Below are positions 16,880 through 24,665 of a stretch of DNA of 52,118 nucleotides, in pieces. Position 1 is the first letter of the stretch, and each line of letters begins with the position of its first letter. Source of the stretch: Comamonadaceae bacterium (lineage in GTDB: Bacteria; Pseudomonadota; Gammaproteobacteria; Burkholderiales; Burkholderiaceae_C); NCBI GenBank assembly GCA_947445115.1, contig CANFCG010000016.1, forward strand, positions 1 through 52,118, read 5' to 3'. Below the pieces are notes generated by a model. That model was not told where the DNA came from. It saw only the letters and a program-made list of their open reading frames with translations, and did not search any database. The translations under genes and the position numbers were made by a program.

Positions 16880-19354
16880 ATGCAATTCCCAGAAAGCTGG
16901 TTGCGCGAATTTTGCAACCCCGCACTCACCACGCAACAACTCGCCGACAAGCTCACCATGGCGGGTTTAGAAGTCGAAGAACTCACCGCTGTTGCGCCCG
17001 CATTTAGCCACGTCGTTGTTGGCGAAATTAAAGAATGCGCCCAGCACCCAAACGCCGATCGTCTGCGTGTGTGCCAAGTCGATGTGGGCAATGTTGTGGA
17101 TGGCAAGTCTGCACTTTTGAATATCGTTTGCGGCGCTCCCAATGCACGCGTTGGCATCAAAATTCCTTGCGCCTTGGTTGGCGCAGAGTTGCCTCCAAGC
17201 GCAGACTCCAAAGATGGCAAACCTTTCAAAATCAAACTCGGTCAATTGCGCGGCGTAGAGAGCCAAGGCATGCTCTGTTCATCCAAAGAATTGGGTATTG
17301 CTGAGGGGGTCGATGCCGCTCAAGGCTTGCTGGAATTGGCCGATGGCGCTGTCGTTGGTCAAAACATCCGTGAACATCTGAACCTAGACGATACGCTCTT
17401 GACGCTCAAACTCACGCCTAATTTGGCGCATTGCCTCTCGGTGTACGGCGTGGCACGCGAAGTGGCTGCGATCACAGGCGCGCCGCTAATCGCACCGAAA
17501 TTCCCCCGTTCACGAGTTGATTTTGCTGATGTCGTGCCCGTCAAAATTGAAGCGCCCGAACTATGCGGTCGCTTTTCGGGTCGCATCGTTCGCGGTGTGA
17601 ACTTTGCCGCAAAAACACCGCAGTGGATGGTGGACAAGCTGGCTCGTTGTGGTCAACGCAGCGTGAATGCGCTAGTCGATATTTCCAACTACGTCATGTT
17701 TGAATTGGGTCGTCCGTCTCATATTTTTGATTTAGACAAAATCCACGGTGGCCTCTCTGTGCGCTGGGCGAAAGACGGCGAGAACCTCAAATTACTCAAT
17801 GGCAACACCGTCACACTAGAAGAAAAATTTGGCGCAAAAGTAGGCGTGATTAGCGATGAGCGAGCCGTTGAGTCGCTGGCTGGCATCATGGGTGGTGACG
17901 CTACCGCTGTAAGCGCGTCCACACAAAACATCTATATCGAAGCCGCGTTTTGGTATCCAAGTGCCATCGCGGGGCGCTCGCGCCGTTTCAATTTTTCCAC
18001 AGATGCAGGACACCGCTTCGAGCGCGGTGTGGACCCCAGCACGACGCTAGAACATATCGAACGAATTACTGAGCTTGTTGTGGCAATTTGTGGCTCTGAC
18101 CAAACCACGGTCGGCGCACTCGATGACCACCAACCTAACGTGCCAGCCATACGCCCTGTGACTTTGCGGGCATCGCGTGCCGCCAAGGTCATCGGGATGC
18201 CACTGACCAAGGATGACTGCCGCCAAGCCTTATCCAGCTTGGGCTTGCAGGTGGCAGATGATGAGAAACATGCCGACAAGCTTGTCGTCACGCCGCCCGC
18301 TTACCGTTTCGATTTACAAATTGAAGAAGATCTGATCGAAGAAGTCGTTCGCACCATGGGTTACGACAATTTGGCAACAACCAAGCCGCTTGCGCCGACC
18401 TCGCCCAAGTTGCGGCTAGAGACGAAGCGTTCTAACTTTGCGGTTCGCCGCCAGTTGGCTGCTTTGGGTTACCAAGAGACGATCAACTTCAGCTTCGTGC
18501 CCGAGCAGTGGGAACAAGAACTGGCAGCGAATACGAATCCCGTGCGCCTCACCAACCCGATTGCCAGCCAGATGAACGTGATGCGCTCAAGTTTGCTGGG
18601 ATCGCTGCTCGCGGTTGCCAAGTACAACCAAGACCGCAAAGCAGGTGGTGTGCGCGTGTTTGAACTCGGACGCGTCTTCTTGCGCGACGAATCAGCCGTG
18701 GACAGCGACAGCACGGTCAAAGGTCTGCATCAGCCCTTGCGCGTCGCAGGGCTTGCCAGCGGCGATGCTCAGCCATCCAACTGGGGCGTTCGCGCCACCA
18801 GCGTTGACTTTTTTGATGTGCGTGCGGACGTAGAGGCGCTGTTTGCGCCGCAAGTGCTCGTGTTTAAGCCTACGGTGCATCCAGCGCTGCATCCAGGGCG
18901 TAGCGCCAGCGTGCACCTGAATGAGCAAGCGATTGGCTTTATCGGCGAGCTGCATCCCAAGTGGAAACAGTCTTATGCATTGTCGAGTGCGCCTGTTTTG
19001 TTTGAGCTTGACCTTACCGCCGTCACATCGCGCCAGCTGCCCAAGCTGGTGGACGTGCCCAAAGTGCCGTTCGTCCAACGTGATTTGGCGCTTGTCGTGA
19101 AAGAGTCTGTGACGCATGCGCAATTGATGGACGCCGTGGCGGGTGCAAAGCAGACGCTTATAAAAAACGCTGCGCTGTTTGATGTGTACCGTGCCAAAGC
19201 GGGTGACACCTCCATGGCTACGGATGAGAAGAGTCTGGCTGTGCGCTTCTTGCTAGGTGACGAAAATGCGACGCTCACTGAAGTGCAAATTGAAGGCGTG
19301 ATGGTTGTGATTACAACGGCATTAACGACAAAATTAGGTGCGCGTCTACGGTGA
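16880..19354 (+). CDS. pheT: Phenylalanyl-tRNA synthetase beta subunit
   Basis: An 824-residue subunit. The ATG at 16880 is chosen because the product then begins MQFPESWLREF, as in the family, with AGAGGAA upstream; the open frame reaches back to 16808 inside pheS. Domains in order: N-terminal tRNA-binding EMAP-like domain (about 40-155), B3/B4 editing domain (about 215-390), B5 domain (about 410-485), catalytic-like core, and C-terminal FDX-ACB domain (about 730-824; KVPFVQRDLALVVKE). The subunit binds tRNA-Phe and removes wrongly attached tyrosine. Confidence 0.97.
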   Translation: MQFPESWLREFCNPALTTQQLADKLTMAGLEVEELTAVAPAFSHVVVGEIKECAQHPNADRLRVCQVDVGNVVDGKSALLNIVCGAPNARVGIKIPCALVGAELPPSADSKDGKPFKIKLGQLRGVESQGMLCSSKELGIAEGVDAAQGLLELADGAVVGQNIREHLNLDDTLLTLKLTPNLAHCLSVYGVAREVAAITGAPLIAPKFPRSRVDFADVVPVKIEAPELCGRFSGRIVRGVNFAAKTPQWMVDKLARCGQRSVNALVDISNYVMFELGRPSHIFDLDKIHGGLSVRWAKDGENLKLLNGNTVTLEEKFGAKVGVISDERAVESLAGIMGGDATAVSASTQNIYIEAAFWYPSAIAGRSRRFNFSTDAGHRFERGVDPSTTLEHIERITELVVAICGSDQTTVGALDDHQPNVPAIRPVTLRASRAAKVIGMPLTKDDCRQALSSLGLQVADDEKHADKLVVTPPAYRFDLQIEEDLIEEVVRTMGYDNLATTKPLAPTSPKLRLETKRSNFAVRRQLAALGYQETINFSFVPEQWEQELAANTNPVRLTNPIASQMNVMRSSLLGSLLAVAKYNQDRKAGGVRVFELGRVFLRDESAVDSDSTVKGLHQPLRVAGLASGDAQPSNWGVRATSVDFFDVRADVEALFAPQVLVFKPTVHPALHPGRSASVHLNEQAIGFIGELHPKWKQSYALSSAPVLFELDLTAVTSRQLPKLVDVPKVPFVQRDLALVVKESVTHAQLMDAVAGAKQTLIKNAALFDVYRAKAGDTSMATDEKSLAVRFLLGDENATLTEVQIEGVMVVITTALTTKLGARLR

Positions 19355-19382
19355 TAATAGCTAGCAAACTCAAAAACTTACC

Positions 19383-19691
19383 ATGACTCTCACGCTTGAC
19401 ACATTAGAAAACCCCACGCTAACCAAGGCAGAATTGGCGGAAGAGTTGTATGCGGGCATCGGACTGTCCAAACGCGAATCCAAAGAGATTGTGGAGGCCG
19501 TGTTTGATCTCATGTCGGGCGGCTTGGTGGCGAACGATGACATCAAAATCTCTGGCTTTGGCAACTTCATGGTGCGTAGCAAGGCCGAGCGTCCTGGGCG
19601 CAATCCGCGCACGGGCGAGTCCACCTTGATTGCGGCTCGCCGTGTGGTCACCTTCCACGCCAGTCCAAAGCTCAAAGAGCAATTGCTGTAA
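19383..19691 (+). CDS. ihfA: Integration host factor alpha subunit
   Basis: A 102-residue DNA-bending protein of the HU/IHF family. The DNA-binding beta-arm signature GFGNFMVRSKAERPGRNPRTG is present, with the dimer helices before it. IHF-alpha/beta bends DNA in recombination, replication and transcription. The gene follows pheT by 28 bases, as in many proteobacteria, and precedes the MerR gene. IHF may also help the integrase of the element downstream. Confidence 0.96.
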   Translation: MTLTLDTLENPTLTKAELAEELYAGIGLSKRESKEIVEAVFDLMSGGLVANDDIKISGFGNFMVRSKAERPGRNPRTGESTLIAARRVVTFHASPKLKEQLL

Positions 19692-19715
19692 GAAGCCCCT
19701 CACACACCCGTTCCG

Positions 19716-20081
19716 ATGAGTTTTGACAAGGCCCCACTCCCACTAATTCCTGCCAAACGCTACTTTGCAATTGGCGAGGTTGCTGTGCTGTGCATGGTCA
19801 AACCGCATGTGCTGCGTTATTGGGAGCAAGAGTTCACGCAGCTACGCCCCATGAAGAGACGCGGCAATCGCCGCTATTACCAGCATCACGAAGTGCTGAT
19901 GATTCGCCGTATCCGCGAGCTGCTCTACGACGAAGGCTTCACCATTAGTGGCGCTAGAAATCACCTAGGCGGCTCACTTGAACTCAGCGCCGAAGTCGCA
20001 TTAAACGTGGACATGGAATCACCCGACTGGTTGCGTGAAGAATTGCAGGCGATTCAAAAGATTTTGAAGGGGAAAACCTAA
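19716..20081 (+). CDS. MerR-family transcriptional regulator
   Basis: A 121-residue protein with a MerR winged helix at about residues 15-85: FAIGEVAVLCMVKPHVLRYW, then RRYYQHHEVLMIRRIRELL. The tail is short, with no cysteines arranged for metal binding, so this is the CueR-unlike, MlrA-type short form that commonly follows ihfA. It starts 24 bases after ihfA and is probably in its operon. Ligand and targets are unknown. Confidence 0.9.
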   Translation: MSFDKAPLPLIPAKRYFAIGEVAVLCMVKPHVLRYWEQEFTQLRPMKRRGNRRYYQHHEVLMIRRIRELLYDEGFTISGARNHLGGSLELSAEVALNVDMESPDWLREELQAIQKILKGKT

Positions 20082-20101
20082 GGTTTTTCTGAAGCGTTCG
20101 T

Positions 20102-20107
20102 TATAAT
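20102..20107 (+). promoter_or_regulatory. Probable -10 element of tRNA-Pro
   Basis: TATAAT lies ten bases before the first base of the tRNA, a good distance for a start at or just ahead of the mature 5' end. No clear -35 match is seen about 17 bases upstream. Confidence 0.5.
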
Positions 20108-20116
20108 CAAAAGCTT

Positions 20117-20193
20117 CGGTGTGTGGCGCAGCCTGGTAGCGCACTTGCATGGGGTGCAAGGGGTCGAAGGTTCGAATCCTTTCACACCGACCA
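20117..20193 (+). tRNA. tRNA-Pro (GGG)
   Basis: A full cloverleaf of 77 bases with encoded CCA. The acceptor stem is CGGTGTG / CACACCG, the anticodon stem CTTGC / GCAAG, and the loop ATGGGGT gives anticodon GGG. The T-loop TTCGAAT is standard. The integrative element begins directly downstream, so this gene is the probable integration landmark. Confidence 0.97.
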
Positions 20194-20210
20194 GAACAAC
20201 ATATAAAGGC

Positions 20211-20240
20211 CTCTAAAGAATGATTCTTAGAGTCTTTTTT
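20211..20240 (+). terminator. Terminator of tRNA-Pro
   Basis: CTCTAA (20211-20216) pairs with TTAGAG (20227-20232), with further GAAT/ATTC pairing inside, and a T-rich tract (TCTTTTTT) follows. It lies 18 bases after the tRNA. The rest of the gap up to the integrase holds integrase-type repeats but no gene. Confidence 0.65.
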
Positions 20241-20307
20241 CATTGGTAAATCAAGGGTTTTCTCGATAGTAGCAGATAAAGAAAGATATTGACAGCTAGG
20301 CTAATCA

Positions 20308-20329
20308 GGGGGTACAAACGGGGGTATAG
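20308..20329 (+). repeat. Paired GGGGGTACAAA-type repeats, left end
   Basis: GGGGGTACAAA (20308-20318) and GGGGGTATAG (20320-20329) stand in tandem with a 12-base period, upstream of the integrase gene. The same tandem pair occurs at 25618-25642 at the other end of the element. They are probably arm-type binding sites of the integrase. Confidence 0.65.
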
Positions 20330-20356
20330 CCCGTGCTTTTAGGTGTTTTTTAAGGA

Positions 20357-20367
20357 TTTGTACCCCC
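20357..20367 (-). repeat. Inverted copy of the GGGGGTACAAA motif at the integrase start
   Basis: TTTGTACCCCC ends directly before the integrase ATG and lies between TAAGGA and the start codon. Integrase binding here would overlap its own promoter or translation start, so autoregulation is possible. Confidence 0.55.
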
Positions 20368-21609
20368 ATGCTGACTGATGCCCAATGCAGGAATGCCGTT
20401 TGCCCAATAGAAAAGAAGCAAGCCCGCTTCTATGACGCTGGCGGGCTGTACTTGCAAGTTAGTCCCGCTGGGTCAAAACGCTGGTTTCTCAAATACCGTA
20501 TTGCAGGGCTTGAAAAGCAGTTAGCCCTAGGCAATTACCCCGCCGTTAATTTGGCGGCGGCACGCAAGGCGCGTAACGTTGCCAAAGAGGTTAAAGCCGA
20601 AGGGCGCGACCCGTTGCAGCTTCGCAAGATTGAAAAACTTAAAGCACTCACCCCCGAAGGTGATACCTTCAAAACCACGGCGCTTGAGTGGTACGCGCTC
20701 AAACTCGATAGTTGGAGCAGCCATTACGCGATCAGGGAAAAGCGAAACCTAGAAAAAGACTTGTTCCCCTTTATTGGTGAGCGACGGGTTAGCGACATTG
20801 AACCCGTGGAACTATTGGCCACAGTCAGGCGAGTGGAGGAACGCGGGGCGCTAGACGTGGCGCACAGGGTTTTGAGTACATCGGGGCAGGTATGGCGCTA
20901 TGCCGTGTCCACGGGGCGGGCAACGCGCGACATAACGGCTGATATTCGCGGCGCACTCAAAGCGCACCACGGCAAACATTTCGCAGCCATTACCGACCCC
21001 GACAAACTAGGGGAACTCATTCGATCCATTCGCGGCTATCAAGGCGGGGCAATTGTCCGCGCGGCCTTGCAACTGTCACCGCTACTCTTTCAACGCCCCA
21101 GCGAACTCAGGGCGGCGGCGTGGGCAGAGTTCGATTTAGACGCGGCGCTTTGGACAATCCCCGCTGCACGCATGAAACGGCGCATAGAAGGCAAACAAAA
21201 CGGCGATCCGCACCTAGTGCCCCTGCCCATGCAAGCCGTGCAAATACTCCGTAAATTACAACCCATTACGGGCGGTGGGGCGTTACTCTTTCACGGCGAA
21301 CGCAGCCACGAACGCCCCATAAGCGACAACACACTTAGGGCAGCGCTGCAAACGCTAGGTTACGGATCAGACGTGCAAAGTGTTCACGGGTTTAGAGCCA
21401 CGGCGCGGACGTTATTGGCCGAAGTGCTAGGCGTTGACCCGTTGGTGATAGAGGCGCAGCTTGCCCACGCCGTTAAAGACGCAAACGGGCGGGCATACAA
21501 CCGCACCCAGTACATCAAACAGCGAACCGCCATGATGCAAAAGTGGGCTGACTATTTAGACCTTTTGTCGAGTGAAAAAGTGGTTCAATTAAAGCGTAAG
21601 GCGGCATAA
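20368..21609 (+). CDS. Tyrosine-type site-specific integrase (P4 family)
   Basis: A 413-residue recombinase. Residues 1-95 are the Arm DNA-binding domain typical of P4-type integrases (YDAGGLYLQVSPAGSKRWF, ALGNYPAVNLAAARKAR). The core-binding domain covers about 100-200 and the catalytic domain about 205-390. Catalytic residues visible are R243 (RPSELR), H340 and R343 (HGFRATA), H367 (QLAH) and the nucleophile Y377 (AYNRTQY). It inserts and excises the element, usually at a tRNA gene, which fits tRNA-Pro 174 bases upstream. A short gene follows after three bases. Confidence 0.95.
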   Translation: MLTDAQCRNAVCPIEKKQARFYDAGGLYLQVSPAGSKRWFLKYRIAGLEKQLALGNYPAVNLAAARKARNVAKEVKAEGRDPLQLRKIEKLKALTPEGDTFKTTALEWYALKLDSWSSHYAIREKRNLEKDLFPFIGERRVSDIEPVELLATVRRVEERGALDVAHRVLSTSGQVWRYAVSTGRATRDITADIRGALKAHHGKHFAAITDPDKLGELIRSIRGYQGGAIVRAALQLSPLLFQRPSELRAAAWAEFDLDAALWTIPAARMKRRIEGKQNGDPHLVPLPMQAVQILRKLQPITGGGALLFHGERSHERPISDNTLRAALQTLGYGSDVQSVHGFRATARTLLAEVLGVDPLVIEAQLAHAVKDANGRAYNRTQYIKQRTAMMQKWADYLDLLSSEKVVQLKRKAA

Positions 21610-21612
21610 GTA

Positions 21613-22023
21613 ATGGACAGCACTCTGATAACTCTTACAGGCGACGAGCTAGGTATTCATGCCAATACAAAAGAACTTCGCCATGCGGCCATGCGGTACG
21701 CGGAACAGCACTTGATTGGGCACGAGTTCACCAATGCAGATAGCGGGCACACCATCAAAGTGACTAGGCAAGGCATGAAGCACGCGCTTTATGGCGGCAA
21801 CGCTATCGAGCTACGGCTAACGGTAGGACTGCCTGCCATACTGGAATGCGCTAAATATCAAGGTGCAGAACCCGACAGACTTGGGCGTGAACATATCAAA
21901 GCAGCGCACAAATACCATGCGACCGTATTAGTTGGCGGTGAGCGGTTACATATTGGTATCGTTACCCGCGAGCGGCATAACGGCTATGAACACTATGACC
22001 ACTTTGTGATTGGCGCGAAGTAA
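21613..22023 (+). CDS. Small protein resembling Barnase/EndoU/ColicinE5/RelE-like nuclease domains
   Basis: A 136-residue protein beginning three bases after the integrase stop, so probably co-transcribed with it. The stretch HTIKVTRQGMKHAL, a long helix, REHIKAAHKYHATVLVGG, HIGIVTRERHNGYEHYDHF resembles the nuclease-like domains found in phage and mobile-element polyvalent proteins (the PBECR group), which often use conserved His/Arg/Tyr residues. That assignment is from memory of the pattern and is moderate at best. It has no partner antitoxin that I can recognise. A toxin, defence or element-maintenance role is possible; a terminator follows. Confidence 0.6.
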   Translation: MDSTLITLTGDELGIHANTKELRHAAMRYAEQHLIGHEFTNADSGHTIKVTRQGMKHALYGGNAIELRLTVGLPAILECAKYQGAEPDRLGREHIKAAHKYHATVLVGGERLHIGIVTRERHNGYEHYDHFVIGAK

Positions 22024-22030
22024 AAACAAA

Positions 22031-22063
22031 AAACGGACACCGCGTCATTGGTATCCGTTTTTC
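22031..22063 (+). terminator. Intrinsic terminator after the integrase unit
   Basis: AAACGGACACC (22031-22041) pairs with GGTATCCGTTT (22050-22060) apart from one G-T type pair, loop of eight bases, followed by TTTTTC. It closes the integrase two-gene unit. Confidence 0.8.
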
Positions 22064-22158
22064 TTGTTTAGTCAGTGTAGCTCTGGCGCGAATACTGTGA
22101 CGCTTCGGTGAACCAGCCGATAACTAAACCATGTGAGAGATTTTAGCACCACACCTAG

Positions 22159-22228
22159 CAGCGGCTTAATTACCCGCTGTGAACGCACGGACACCCCCGC
22201 CCGTGCTGGGGATGGTTTTTTTGCGGGG
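22159..22228 (+). ncRNA. Possible structured small RNA or leader
   Basis: Two adjacent perfect six-base stems lie in the gap before the next gene: CAGCGG (22159-22164) with CCGCTG (22174-22179), and GCACGG (22185-22190) with CCGTGC (22201-22206). The second loop, ACACCCCCGC, could pair with TGGGG directly after it. A run of seven T follows at about 22216-22222. The layout recalls the short antisense immunity RNAs of P4-like phages, but I cannot confirm the family. Confidence 0.35.
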
Positions 22229-22243
22229 TGCAGGGGGTAGCGT

Positions 22244-22759
22244 ATGCAAGATTTACCAAAACGGAATAAATTACTTGAGGTTTTGATGGGGGTACAAAAA
22301 GATCCTTTAGAGGGTGAGCATCAAGCAACTCTAAAGGAGGCACAAAAAGAGGCATGGAAAATCGACACCCAGTTTCAGGAAAAGAAAATCTCCATCCTCG
22401 AAATAATTGTAGATTTAGCTATGTACAAACAATTAGCGCTATTTCGAAAAAAACGGGTTGGAGAGCTTGCGCAGGAGTTGGAAGGTGCTAATTACAAACT
22501 CAGAAGGCAAGACATGCGTCGACTTAAGACTGCTATCAAGGCAGGATACATAAGCGGCAAGAATAGATCTGCTGCGAAGGGTAAAGACGAAGCATACGCG
22601 GCATGGAGCGCATGGCAAGGAGACCCTTCAAAACAGCCATACGGCGATAAACGAGGCTGCAATAAAGCCTTTGATTTAGATATGACTGACCGCTATGGCA
22701 TGGAGCTAGAAACAATATCCAAGTGGCGACAAGTATGGCAAAAAGGTCAACATATTTGA
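22244..22759 (+). CDS. Hypothetical protein of the integrative element
   Basis: A 171-residue soluble, highly charged, mostly helical protein (ILEIIVDLAMYKQLALFRKK, VGELAQELEGANYKLRRQDM). CAGGGGGTAG just before the ATG provides the ribosome-binding site. One copy of the GGGGGTACAAA motif lies within its coding sequence (22288). The last third, with GYISGKNRSAAKGK and several Trp residues, might bind nucleic acid. I do not recognise the family. Confidence 0.6.
   Translation: MQDLPKRNKLLEVLMGVQKDPLEGEHQATLKEAQKEAWKIDTQFQEKKISILEIIVDLAMYKQLALFRKKRVGELAQELEGANYKLRRQDMRRLKTAIKAGYISGKNRSAAKGKDEAYAAWSAWQGDPSKQPYGDKRGCNKAFDLDMTDRYGMELETISKWRQVWQKGQHI
22288..22299 (+). repeat. Internal GGGGGTACAAAA motif
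   Basis: An isolated copy of the element's repeat inside the hypothetical gene at 22244. It could be chance or an extra integrase site. Confidence 0.4.
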
Positions 22760-22879
22760 GGTGTGAGCTGTGTTCATGCGGGGATGAGCTTAGCTCAACG
22801 CTGGTGACCAATAGACATAAGAAAGACGATGAAACCTTTATTAACAACGGCAAATAAAGCCGTATGAAAGGTGCTAAAA

Positions 22880-23125
22880 ATGTCTATTCTCAGAATGCCC
22901 GCTGTCAAAGCGGAAACAGGCCACCGCAGCCACGCCAGTATTTACAACGCTGTGCGCGAGGGGCTTTTTACTAAACCCGTTGCCATAGGTGAACGCAGTG
23001 TTGGCTGGCCTAGCCGTGAGGTGGAGGCGATCAACGCGGCGCGTATTGCAGGCCGAACCAAAACCGAACTTGCCGAACTGGTCAATCGCTTGCACGCGCA
23101 GCGCCTTGAACATTCGTTTGCATAA
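22880..23125 (+). CDS. AlpA-type small DNA-binding protein (putative excisionase/activator)
   Basis: An 81-residue protein from the ATG at 22880, which has AAAGG eight bases upstream; a GTG at 22871 would add three residues. The pattern ILRMPAVKAETGHRSHASIY, GLFTKPVAIGERSVGWPSRE and WPSREVEAINAARIAG is that of AlpA / MerR-like winged helices found in P4-like elements, which switch on integrase expression or act as excisionase. It heads a run of four small, tightly spaced genes. Confidence 0.85.
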   Translation: MSILRMPAVKAETGHRSHASIYNAVREGLFTKPVAIGERSVGWPSREVEAINAARIAGRTKTELAELVNRLHAQRLEHSFA

Positions 23126-23137
23126 GGAGTACGAGCC

Positions 23138-23458
23138 ATGAAAAAAAATAAGGCCACCTCCTTTGAAAAGAAAGCAGCCCTAAAACGTATCACGCGGGAG
23201 TTTACGGGTTCAAGTAACAAAACACAATGCGCACGGCTTTTAGAGGCTTTAGCGCGTTACCCGATCACTACGTTTGAAGCTATGCGTTACCTTGACGTTT
23301 ACCACTGCCCTGCGCGGGTTTTGGAATTGCGCAAGCTAGGGCACGACATAACGACGCATTGGCAAACGGTGGAGACTGAATCGGGCGAGAGTCACCGCGT
23401 CGGTTTGTACGTGTTGCAGGGCATAACGGAGAGTTTGACCGAGGGCGTTACGGCATGA
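23138..23458 (+). CDS. Helix-turn-helix protein of the element
   Basis: A 106-residue protein with a good ribosome-binding site (AAGGAG). The segment TQCARLLEALARYPITTFEA, MRYLDVYHCPARVLELRKLG resembles the helix-turn-helix domain found in many prophage proteins (HTH_39 type), where the helix recognises a short DNA site. The stop overlaps the next start as ATGA. Role in the element's replication or control is inference. Confidence 0.72.
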   Translation: MKKNKATSFEKKAALKRITREFTGSSNKTQCARLLEALARYPITTFEAMRYLDVYHCPARVLELRKLGHDITTHWQTVETESGESHRVGLYVLQGITESLTEGVTA

Positions 23459-23712
23459 ACGACCTTGATACATCGACAAGCGAACGCGCTTACAAACGCC
23501 ATGCAACGCTAAAAGCGCAAGCAGCTATTTTGGGTTTCGAGCTGATTAAGTCCGACCCTGAAATATGCGGCCAAGCGCCTTACCACCTTTACAGTTTTGA
23601 CGCGGCTAAACCGTTTGATGACTTGGACGCGGTACGCGAGTATTTGGACAAGCTGGCAGTTAAGTGGATCGAGAAAGTACCGAAAAGTGCCGAAAAATTA
23701 CAAGTCAAATAA
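23455..23712 (+). CDS. Small hypothetical protein of the element
   Basis: An 85-residue, slightly acidic soluble protein coupled to the gene before by a four-base ATGA overlap. It contains YKRHATLKAQAAILGFELIK and YHLYSFDAAKPFDDLDAVRE, a compact mixed alpha/beta pattern. Its 3' end overlaps the start region of the replication-like gene. No family recognised. Confidence 0.6.
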   Translation: MNDLDTSTSERAYKRHATLKAQAAILGFELIKSDPEICGQAPYHLYSFDAAKPFDDLDAVREYLDKLAVKWIEKVPKSAEKLQVK

Positions 23713-24127
23713 GGCCAAGCGCGACGGGGCAAGGTTTCTAGCTTTGCCCCATGTCGTGATTGATAGCCCCAGCTACCAAGCCCTAGGCTTTGCAGCGCGG
23801 GCGCTATTGATTGACATAGCGCGGCAATACACAGGCAGCAATAACGGGCGGCTAGTGGCTTGCGCTAAGGCTATGCGCCCCCGTGGTTGGAATAGCAACG
23901 GCACAATCTCGCGGGCGCTAGCGGAATTGAAGGCGACAGGCTTGCTGATTGAAACGCGCATGGGCATGAGGCCGAACCGCGCAGCGTGGTTTGCACTTGG
24001 CTGGGTTAGTCTAGACGAATCAAATGGCCTAGACATTGACCCGCGCACGTACCGAACGGGACAATACAAAATGCCCCCAATGGTTAAAGCGCTTACACCG
24101 ATTAAAGGTGCAGGCACTATCGCATAG
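23687..24127 (+). CDS. Winged-helix, replication-like protein of the element
   Basis: The best start is GTG at 23687, with GAGAAAG upstream, giving 146 residues and a 26-base overlap with the gene before; the open frame reaches back to 23597, but that part is the neighbour read in another frame. The core ALGFAARALLIDIARQYTGS, NNGRLVACAKAM, NGTISRALAELKATGLLIET is a winged helix of the kind seen in plasmid- and phage-type replication initiators and related element proteins. Iteron-like repeats begin within its last codons and continue downstream, which supports a replication role. This remains inference. Confidence 0.62.
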   Translation: MPKNYKSNKAKRDGARFLALPHVVIDSPSYQALGFAARALLIDIARQYTGSNNGRLVACAKAMRPRGWNSNGTISRALAELKATGLLIETRMGMRPNRAAWFALGWVSLDESNGLDIDPRTYRTGQYKMPPMVKALTPIKGAGTIA

Positions 24128-24219
24128 CCCCGATTACAGGTGTAAGCGTTTGATTTTTTGCACCTATAAAAGGTGCTATGCGCCCCAGTTTTATGAGTTT
24201 GTTACACCGATAAAGGGTG
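24090..24219. repeat. Iteron-like repeat cluster, possible replication origin or operator
   Basis: Three related units, TTACACCGATTAAAGGTG (ends 24110), GCACCTATAAAAGGTG (24160-24175) and TTACACCGATAAAGGGTG (ends 24219), occur in the same orientation. Each is internally palindromic, CACC...GGTG. In addition CGCTTACACC (24090-24099) has an inverted partner GGTGTAAGCG (24139-24148). They start in the last codons of the winged-helix gene. Confidence 0.55.
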
Positions 24220-24354
24220 ACTATCTAGAATTACCATCTACTAGGCGTATGCACTAGGACAAGCCTTTAATAAAGGGAATAAAAGGGCAAGGTTACGGCA
24301 AGGGTACGCTACGCTTTCTAAAGTAGAGCCAAGTAGAGGCTATGATTTGAATAT

Positions 24355-24428
24355 GGGGGTACAAATATAAATTCATTTATTAAAAATACGCTATCTACAA
24401 GGCTTTCAGGACATCACTAGAGCGGTTT
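24355..24428 (+). repeat. Attachment-like segment 1 (motif plus putative core)
   Basis: GGGGGTACAAAT at 24355 is followed, exactly 50 bases on, by TTCAGGACATCACTAGAGCG and then GTTT. The same arrangement recurs at 25630 with identical spacing. Of the last 28 positions, 23 match between the two. This looks like the right end of an integrated element. Confidence 0.6.
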
Positions 24429-24430
24429 AG

Positions 24431-24565
24431 CGGCGGGAAGGCCACTGGCTGAAACTGTGGCAGGCCGTGAAGGCTTTGAATCAGGCCAAGTGGGCAGGCT
24501 TGGGTAGGGCTGCAAATTTGGAGAGCACACTTGTCGCCGAATTGGCAGCGGTGCAGCTTTTGTGA
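24431..24565 (+). pseudogene. Probable 3' remnant of a gene
   Basis: Directly after attachment-like segment 1 an open stretch of 44 codons reads as a protein C-terminus (WLKLWQAVKALNQAKWAGLG, ending in AAVQLL and a stop). It has no start codon and begins after an in-frame TAG at 24428. It may be the tail of a gene cut by insertion. No family recognised. Confidence 0.3.
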
Positions 24566-24598
24566 GCATCACGTTTCTACGGTGTGTACGGCTTGTAT

Positions 24599-24626
24599 TT
24601 TGATGTTAGAAACAAGGTTGTATAAA
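24599..24626 (+). promoter_or_regulatory. Possible promoter of the lipoprotein gene
   Basis: TTTGAT (24599-24604) and TATAAA (24621-24626) are 16 bases apart and lie 40 bases before the lipoprotein start. Both are only partial matches to the sigma-70 consensus. Confidence 0.3.
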
Positions 24627-24665
24627 ATCGCCTCCACGCGGATTGTGGGATTTGGAGAGTAAGCA

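Larger units (their letters stand above)
24128..24665. other. Gene-poor stretch of the element
   Basis: These 538 bases hold most of the iteron-like cluster (to 24219), a GGGGGTACAAA motif with an attachment-like segment (24355-24428), and a probable gene remnant (24431-24565). A possible promoter precedes the lipoprotein gene. I see no complete protein-coding gene here. Confidence 0.6.

Noticed and set aside
24036-24257. 73-codon open frame over the iteron-like repeats
   Set aside because: It starts inside the winged-helix gene in another frame and runs through the repeats; no ribosome-binding site and unlike any protein.
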